Source of the DNA: Clostridia bacterium
GTDB lineage: Bacteria; Bacillota; Clostridia; Oscillospirales; CAG-272
Assembly: GCA_017452565.1 (NCBI GenBank)
Contig: JAFTMF010000075.1
Span: 1-11,558 of the forward strand
DNA length: 11,558 nt
Direction of reading: 5' to 3'
The position numbers were made by a program, and so were the translations under genes. The notes under the pieces are model-generated. The model did no database searches and had not been told where the DNA came from. It was given only the letters and a program-made list of their open reading frames with translations. Shown piece by piece: positions 8,237 through 11,558 of the stretch; the first letter of the stretch is position 1; each line of letters begins with the position of its first letter.

Positions 8237-8281
8237 GAGCGAAATCATATATTTTCCATATTTTCCCCTCAGAGCAGATCC

Positions 8282-8316
8282 AAAAACTCCCCCGAACGTG
8301 CAGATTGTCGGGGGAG
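8282..8316 (-). terminator. Rho-independent terminator of the four-gene membrane operon
   Basis: CTCCCCCGA (8287-8295) pairs with TCGGGGGAG (8308-8316) across a 12-nt loop, followed on the minus strand by TTTTT (complement of 8282-8286). It begins 12 bp after the stop of the last operon gene (8329) and is a strong, well-placed terminator. Confidence 0.85.
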
Positions 8317-8328
8317 AGGTTATAAGGA

Positions 8329-8769
8329 TCAAGATTCTTTCGTCATTGGCCGCCAAAGGGCGAGCAGTGCCACGTTCAGCAAAACGGAGATCCAATATGC
8401 CGGGAAAAGCAAGAACAAAGCCCTCGCCGATGCAAACAGGTACAACAACGAACAGGGCAGTTGCAACGCCAAATGGGCAATCATCGCCGACAAAAGCAAA
8501 GCCTTCGCCCATTTTCTTTGACCGCAGATGCCGAGAATTGCCCCGCCGATCTGCACTGCCAGCAGAGCACCCGCCAAGGCGATCTGCCACCATTCACCGA
8601 GGGCAATACCGGTGAGCAGCAGCTGCTGATACAGATAAGTGGGCGTTACCAGATGAAAATACCAATCGCTTCGGAAGGCCACCGACACCGCCACAATCAC
8701 TGCGGAGAGCAGTGCCGCTCCGCCGATATAGCCGAAAAACAGCTTGGATTTCAGATTCGTCTGTTTCAT
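8329..8769 (-). CDS. Small four-helix membrane protein, copy 2 of module
   Basis: Not recognised. The 146-residue product is almost entirely hydrophobic, with four likely membrane helices (about 13-31, 64-82, 88-113 and 117-138) and a basic N-terminus. It is a paralogue of the 9188-9637 product. They share a K.(F/Y)FGYI start, a G(Q/N)RKWA.AL loop between helices 2 and 3 (83-91 here), and an aromatic/basic end before the C-terminus (LWRPM versus YWPLRK). The ATG overlaps the stop of the preceding single-pass gene by 4 bp (8766-8769) with GGAGG upstream, implying coupled translation. It is the last gene of the operon and is followed by a strong terminator. No catalytic motif is visible; a structural or transport-accessory role is a guess. 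Length and four-helix layout resemble many uncharacterised small integral membrane proteins. Confidence 0.85.
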   Translation of the reverse strand: MKQTNLKSKLFFGYIGGAALLSAVIVAVSVAFRSDWYFHLVTPTYLYQQLLLTGIALGEWWQIALAGALLAVQIGGAILGICGQRKWAKALLLSAMIAHLALQLPCSLLYLFASARALFLLFPAYWISVLLNVALLALWRPMTKES

Positions 8770-9191
8770 TTTGCCACCTCCGTCACGTATAAAACGAGGG
8801 GTTCTTTATCCTGCCCCAAGGTATAGATGGGCACGAACAGGTATACAGCCTCCCCCGTTTCAAAGGGATCGTCGAACACCAGATAGTCTATATCGCCTCT
8901 TACCACCCGATCGTAGGCAGTCAGATCAATCTGCGCTTTCAGCGTCAGTCTATCCATACCTTCGGGGCAAGGCAGACACTCGTACAGCACTCCATCGGCT
9001 TCAAACTGATACCCCACCAGATGCTCGTCACCGCCGGTGGCAAAAGAGTGATCTTCCATTCGGAGCGTCCACCCCATAGACAGCAGGCCTGCCCACGTGC
9101 CGATCACCGACAGAAGAACAACTGCCAGTACGATGAAAGTCAGCAATACCGTCTTCCATTTACTGCGAATAGTGGAAAAGCTTAGATTCAT
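8766..9191 (-). CDS. Single-pass membrane protein with external domain, copy 2 of module
   Basis: Not recognised. The 141-residue product has a short basic N-terminus with IRSKWKTV (8-15), one membrane helix (about 14-36), and about 105 residues predicted outside the cell. It is a paralogue of the 9634-10149 product. The two share the identical 17-residue segment IRSKWKTVLLTFIVLAV, the motif DPFETGE(A/D)V (108-116 here) and a Y(V).EV ending. The external part is 30 residues shorter than in copy 1. The ATG at 9191 overlaps the previous stop by 4 bp (9188-9191) and has AAAGGAGA 6-7 nt upstream. The RSKW-type start resembles the first helix of FtsX/MacB-like ABC permeases, but no ATPase or further permease helices accompany it. 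Hydrophobicity and topology are read by eye. Confidence 0.85.
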   Translation of the reverse strand: MNLSFSTIRSKWKTVLLTFIVLAVVLLSVIGTWAGLLSMGWTLRMEDHSFATGGDEHLVGYQFEADGVLYECLPCPEGMDRLTLKAQIDLTAYDRVVRGDIDYLVFDDPFETGEAVYLFVPIYTLGQDKEPLVLYVTEVAK

Positions 9192-9637
9192 CGAGAATCT
9201 CCTTTCGATTGGGTTTCACCTTTGCGAAGAGGCCAATAGAGGATCAAGAGTGCGATATCCACGATCAGCGACAGGATGTAGGAGATCGTAAATCCCCACG
9301 CGCCCACCGCCACTAGCAAAAGCAAAAACAGCAGCGGCAACAGAGCGGATCCGCCCAAAACCGGCAGAATCAGAGCGGCTGCCCATTTTCGGTTGCCAAG
9401 CAGACCGATCAGACCGCCCACGCAGAGGGCAATCAGAAGCACCAGTGCAGGCAGACTATATGCAGGCGCTCCCGTCACAAGTCCTGCGGCAATGGCTTCC
9501 CCTAAAAAGTATGCCAGAGACACCCATTCGTGATACCAAGCAAACCTCATCACAGCAGAAAGGGGTGCCGCAATCAAGGTCAGCAAGGACGAGAATGTGA
9601 TATAGCCGAAGTAAATCTTCCTGAGAGTCGATTTCAC
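9188..9637 (-). CDS. Small four-helix membrane protein, copy 1 of module (GTG start)
   Basis: Not recognised. The 149-residue product has four likely membrane helices (about 12-30, 62-82, 87-112 and 118-136) and a polar, basic C-terminal tail (KGETQSKGDSR). It is a paralogue of the 8329-8769 product through the FGYI start, the GNRKWAAAL loop (81-89) and the YWPLRK end. The start codon is GTG at 9637, chosen because GTGA (9634-9637) overlaps the upstream stop by 4 bp and GGAGG lies about 10 nt upstream; this mirrors the other junctions in the operon. The arginine and lysine residues at both ends and in the central loop suggest both termini are cytoplasmic. No enzyme motif is visible. Confidence 0.84.
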   Translation of the reverse strand: MKSTLRKIYFGYITFSSLLTLIAAPLSAVMRFAWYHEWVSLAYFLGEAIAAGLVTGAPAYSLPALVLLIALCVGGLIGLLGNRKWAAALILPVLGGSALLPLLFLLLLVAVGAWGFTISYILSLIVDIALLILYWPLRKGETQSKGDSR

Positions 9638-10149
9638 TGCTCACTCACCTCCCTCACGTAATAGGCAAAGGGTCTGCCGAAATCAGAAAACAAACCATGG
9701 GGGACATCGGGATAGCGCACCAATAGCATCACATCTTCCCCTGTTTCAAAGGGATCATAAAAAAGAAGATATGCAGGCTCGCCGTCCTTATACAGAAGAT
9801 CGTCGCAAGGCAACAGCTTGCCGTACATCCGCTGATTTTGGATGGCATCGTACATCATTTCACTGCTCGCTCCGTCGGGAAGCGGGATGGTTTCGTATTT
9901 GCCGTCATCCAATTCGAGGGAGTACGGCTTTCGGTTGGAATCGGGCTGATCGTACAGATCGGGATGATTGTACAGGCTGAAATAGTCCATTGAGCGCACT
10001 TCCAACGTCCATACGTAAGACTCCAAGCCTTTTGCCGAAACAAACAGCGATAACACGGAAACCGCCAGTACGATGAAAGTCAGCAATACCGTCTTCCATT
10101 TGCTGCGAATCATCGTTTTGATGTAGATCAGGGTTAAATTTTGTTTCAT
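9634..10149 (-). CDS. Single-pass membrane protein with external domain, copy 1 of module
   Basis: Not recognised. First gene of the four-gene operon, 171 residues. A cytoplasmic N-terminus (1-19, KTMIRSKWKT) leads into one membrane helix (about 20-40), followed by an external domain of about 130 residues rich in Asp, Tyr and Pro. The N-terminal 30 residues resemble the first helix of FtsX/MacB-type permeases, but the protein ends after the external domain. It shares IRSKWKTVLLTFIVLAV (14-30), YDPFETGEDV (131-140) and YYVREV (163-168) with copy 2 at 8766-9191. The ATG at 10149 has AAAGGAG 7 nt upstream and lies about 44 nt from the predicted transcription start. One Cys (C115) is present in the external part. 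The function cannot be stated; a sensor, adhesion or inhibitor-binding part is possible but unsupported. Confidence 0.86.
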   Translation of the reverse strand: MKQNLTLIYIKTMIRSKWKTVLLTFIVLAVSVLSLFVSAKGLESYVWTLEVRSMDYFSLYNHPDLYDQPDSNRKPYSLELDDGKYETIPLPDGASSEMMYDAIQNQRMYGKLLPCDDLLYKDGEPAYLLFYDPFETGEDVMLLVRYPDVPHGLFSDFGRPFAYYVREVSEQ

Positions 10150-10199
10150 CGGTGCACTCCTTTCGGTTAGTTGTCGGTTTTAATTTAAGGTTCATTTTT

Positions 10200-10228
10200 A
10201 TTATACAATATAATCTGCAATCTGTCAA
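10200..10228 (-). promoter_or_regulatory. Consensus sigma-A promoter of the four-gene membrane operon
   Basis: On the minus strand TTGACA (10223-10228) and TATAAT (10200-10205) are exactly 17 bp apart, a perfect consensus match. The predicted start is near 10193, with a leader of about 43 nt. The strength of the match argues for substantial expression of the unrecognised operon unless a repressor acts. Confidence 0.88.
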
Positions 10229-10313
10229 TGGGTTTGTTGGGATCGCTTGCGTTTTCGTGCAGTTGCACAATTTGTTGTTTGCTGTTTTGTGAAAGATTGC
10301 TGAGTTATAGGTA

Positions 10314-10340
10314 CAAATCCCGACCTGTGGTCGGGATTTG
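10314..10340. repeat. Perfect 12-bp hairpin, A-stem-T type
   Basis: CAAATCCCGACC (10314-10325) is the exact reverse complement of 10329-10340, with a 3-nt loop TGT. The arms start AAAT and end ATTT, so it could act as a weak terminator on either strand, but neither side has a longer T-run. It stands about 85 bp upstream of the operon promoter's -35. Confidence 0.7.
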
Positions 10341-10355
10341 AATGAAATGTATTTT

Positions 10356-10383
10356 GCACCTTTCTTTATGAAAAGAAAGGTGC
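10356..10383. repeat. Perfect 12-bp hairpin with CTTTCTTT/AAAGAAAG core
   Basis: GCACCTTTCTTT (10356-10367) pairs exactly with 10372-10383 around the loop ATGA. The right arm and following bases (10372-10391) match the reverse complement of 10700-10719 at 16 of 20 positions, and that copy also forms a hairpin. The two therefore form a related inverted pair. Confidence 0.75.
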
Positions 10384-10394
10384 CCAAAGAATCA

Positions 10395-10417
10395 TTTTAG
10401 GGGCTCCGCCCCTAAAA
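10395..10417. repeat. Perfect 10-bp hairpin TTTTAGGGGC/GCCCCTAAAA
   Basis: Arms 10395-10404 and 10408-10417 are exact complements around a 3-nt loop. TTTT/AAAA at the ends gives a terminator-like shape in both directions. It is followed by a GC palindrome (10421-10430) and a GCGCC/GGCGC hairpin (10432-10445). From memory, this GGGGCTCCGCCCC motif recurs between genes in related genomes; that needs a genome search. Confidence 0.72.
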
Positions 10418-10431
10418 GTCACCCCGGGGTC

Positions 10432-10445
10432 GCGCCTGAGGGCGC
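10432..10445. repeat. GC-rich hairpin GCGCC-TGAG-GGCGC
   Basis: A 5-bp arm pair (10432-10436 with 10441-10445) with a 4-nt loop. It directly follows the 10-nt palindrome ACCCCGGGGT (10421-10430), forming a compact GC-rich block in an otherwise mixed region. Confidence 0.55.
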
Positions 10446-10492
10446 TCCATGGGCAGAGTTTACTCTGTATTCAACAGAGTTTTCGTGCTGTT

Positions 10493-10513
10493 TAGATGCG
10501 TGTCGTGCATCTA
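10493..10513. repeat. 7-bp hairpin TAGATGC/GCATCTA
   Basis: Arms 10493-10499 and 10507-10513 are perfect complements around a 7-nt loop. It is one of the hairpins in the same intergenic cluster, and no transcript or T-tract assigns it a role. Confidence 0.5.
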
Positions 10514-10652
10514 CACCAAGTTACTTCCCTGCCCGTGGCATTCTTCAGTAATACCAATCCTAAATCGATTCTGCAACTATCATTTTTCGTTTTTTGTTCG
10601 TGCGAACATTGAAAAAATGGGGACGGCAAGTATGTTGCATTATCTTTGGGTG

Positions 10653-10690
10653 AAAAAGCGCCGGAAGAATGACAATGTCATTCTTCCGGC
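10653..10690 (-). terminator. Rho-independent terminator of the UPF0210/PFL-family gene
   Basis: A perfect 14-bp stem (10660-10673 with 10677-10690) closes a 3-nt loop. On the minus strand it is followed by GCTTTTT, whose T-run is the complement of 10653-10657. It lies about 55 bp past the stop at 10746 and is the clearest stem in the window. Confidence 0.88.
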
Positions 10691-10707
10691 TTTCAACAGT
10701 TCTTTGC

Positions 10708-10731
10708 GTCGCTTTCTTTCAAGAAAGCGAC
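10708..10731. repeat. Perfect 11-bp hairpin between the PFL-family stop and its terminator
   Basis: GTCGCTTTCTT (10708-10718) pairs exactly with AAGAAAGCGAC (10721-10731), with a 2-nt loop that would open to about 4 nt. It lies in the 3' untranslated part of the PFL-family transcript and lacks a T-tract, so it is probably not the terminator. It resembles the 10356-10383 hairpin in inverted orientation. Confidence 0.7.
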
Positions 10732-10745
10732 CCTGCGGAGCCATC

Positions 10746-11558
10746 TTAATTCTTCAAACTGTGAATAGGCGCAGGAATGCGGCCGCCGCGGTGGATGAAG
10801 CGGGCGGGGGAGTCGGTGGAGACGGGCATAATGGGAGCTTCGCCTAAGAGGCCACCGAAGGCCACACTGTCGCCGACGCTCTTGCCGTAGGCGGGGATGA
10901 TGCGGACGGCGGTAGTTTTGGTGTTTACTACGCCGATGGAGATCTCGTCTGCGATGATACCGCAGATCACGTCTGCAGAGGTGTCGCCGGGGATGGCGAT
11001 CATATCCAGACCTACCGAACATACGGCGGTCATTGCTTCCAGCTTCTGCAGGGTCAGACCGCCCGATGCGGCGGCTGCAATCATACCTTCGTCCTCGGAA
11101 ACGGGGATGAAGGCGCCCGAAAGTCCGCCTACGTGGGAGGATGCCATTACGCCGCCCTTCTTGACGGCGTCATTGAGGAGCGCCAGACAAGCGGTGGTAC
11201 CCCAGCCGCCGCAACGCTCCAGACCCATCTCCTCCAAGATACGGGCCACACTGTCGCCGATGGCGGGAGTGGGGGCAAGGGAGAGGTCGATGATACCGAA
11301 GGGTACGCCCAGACGGTTGGCCGCTTCGCGGGCAACCAGCTGTCCCACACGGGTGATCTTGAATGCGGTTTTCTTCACCACCTCAGCCAGCTCGGAGAGG
11401 TCGCAATCCCCTGCTCGCTTGATGGCCGATGCCACTACGCCGGGGCCGGAGACGCCTACGTTGATCACCGTCTCGGGCTCTCCCATTCCGCAGAATGCGC
11501 CTGCCATAAAGGGATTGTCCTCGGGAGCGTTGGCAAAGACCACGAACTTGGCACAGCC
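10746..11558 (-). CDS. UPF0210 / DUF711 'PFL family' protein (5' end outside window)
   Basis: The last 270 residues of a protein of the UPF0210/DUF711 family, which usually has about 450 residues; its biochemical role is unknown, although its fold is related to pyruvate formate-lyase. The frame is open to the window edge and begins inside the protein with GCAKFVVFANA, a family-typical segment. Other recognisable parts are EDNPFMAGAF, VINVGVSGPGVV, LSLAPTPAIGDSVA, GGWGTTACLALLNDAVKKGG, SHVGGLSGAFIPVSED and GLDMIAIPGDT, ending in GGRIPAPIHSLKN before a TAA. No membrane segment or signal peptide is visible. In many Firmicutes the family sits beside an ACT-domain UPF0237 gene, which would lie upstream, outside this window. 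The 3' side carries a hairpin and a strong terminator, so it does not read into the next operon. Confidence 0.93.
   Translation of the reverse strand, partial: GCAKFVVFANAPEDNPFMAGAFCGMGEPETVINVGVSGPGVVASAIKRAGDCDLSELAEVVKKTAFKITRVGQLVAREAANRLGVPFGIIDLSLAPTPAIGDSVARILEEMGLERCGGWGTTACLALLNDAVKKGGVMASSHVGGLSGAFIPVSEDEGMIAAAASGGLTLQKLEAMTAVCSVGLDMIAIPGDTSADVICGIIADEISIGVVNTKTTAVRIIPAYGKSVGDSVAFGGLLGEAPIMPVSTDSPARFIHRGGRIPAPIHSLKN

Larger units (their letters stand above)
10229..10652. other. Gene-free intergenic region rich in short hairpins
   Basis: No credible coding sequence, tRNA or rRNA is visible here. Short perfect or near-perfect inverted repeats occur at 10314-10340, 10356-10383, 10395-10417, 10421-10430, 10432-10445, 10454-10480, 10493-10513 and 10595-10608. 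The stretch 10240-10300 and the stretch 10515-10590 show nothing I can name. The clustering suggests dispersed intergenic repeats of the REP/MITE kind, common in gut Clostridia, rather than one RNA gene. Confidence 0.6.

Noticed and set aside
8329..10149. ABC transporter, toxin-antitoxin or bacteriocin-immunity operon
   Set aside because: No ATPase, toxin fold, leader peptide or peptidase motif is present; small size and membrane helices alone do not support these labels.
10229..10745. CRISPR array
   Set aside because: The inverted repeats differ from one another and are not evenly spaced direct repeats with unique spacers.
10449..10847. A 132-codon plus-strand frame in the hairpin region
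   Set aside because: It runs through the terminator stem and into the 3' end of the PFL-family gene, its composition changes abruptly at that border, and it has no Shine-Dalgarno.

Overview
This window reads as a chromosomal stretch of a Gram-positive gut-type Clostridia, most likely in the Oscillospiraceae/Ruminococcaceae. The reasons are moderate GC, strong GGAGG-type ribosome binding sites, textbook sigma-A promoters (TTGACA/17 bp/TATAAT), a BspA-like leucine-rich lipoprotein, and a cdaA-cdaR pair followed by a COG2509 flavoprotein. The lineage is an inference from these traits, not from a marker gene. All ten genes lie on the minus strand, so transcription runs from high to low coordinates. 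The long plus-strand frames are antisense shadows.

In transcription order the window starts with the 3' part of a UPF0210/DUF711 'PFL family' gene (10746-11558, 5' end outside the window) and its terminator. Next comes about 600 bp with no credible gene (10150-10745), packed with short near-perfect hairpins that look like dispersed intergenic repeats. A consensus promoter at 10200-10228 then drives a tight four-gene operon (10149 down to 8329). This operon encodes two copies of one module: a small single-pass membrane protein with an external domain, followed by a small four-helix membrane protein. All three junctions are 4-bp stop/start overlaps. I do not recognise these proteins. This is the best candidate here for an undescribed system.

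Then come two single genes, each with its own promoter and terminator. One is a BspA/LRR_5-type lipoprotein (6929-8170), flanked by two nearly identical hairpins. The other is a TIGR01212/YhcC-type radical SAM protein (5852-6808).

The last block is an operon of four genes under a perfect consensus promoter (5730-5758): cdaA (diadenylate cyclase), cdaR (its YbbR-domain regulator), a COG2509 FAD-dependent dehydrogenase, and recJ (single-strand exonuclease, whose 3' end is outside the window). The first two make and control c-di-AMP at the membrane. The dehydrogenase has no known link to them beyond conserved neighbourhood. recJ sits where glmM is usually expected.
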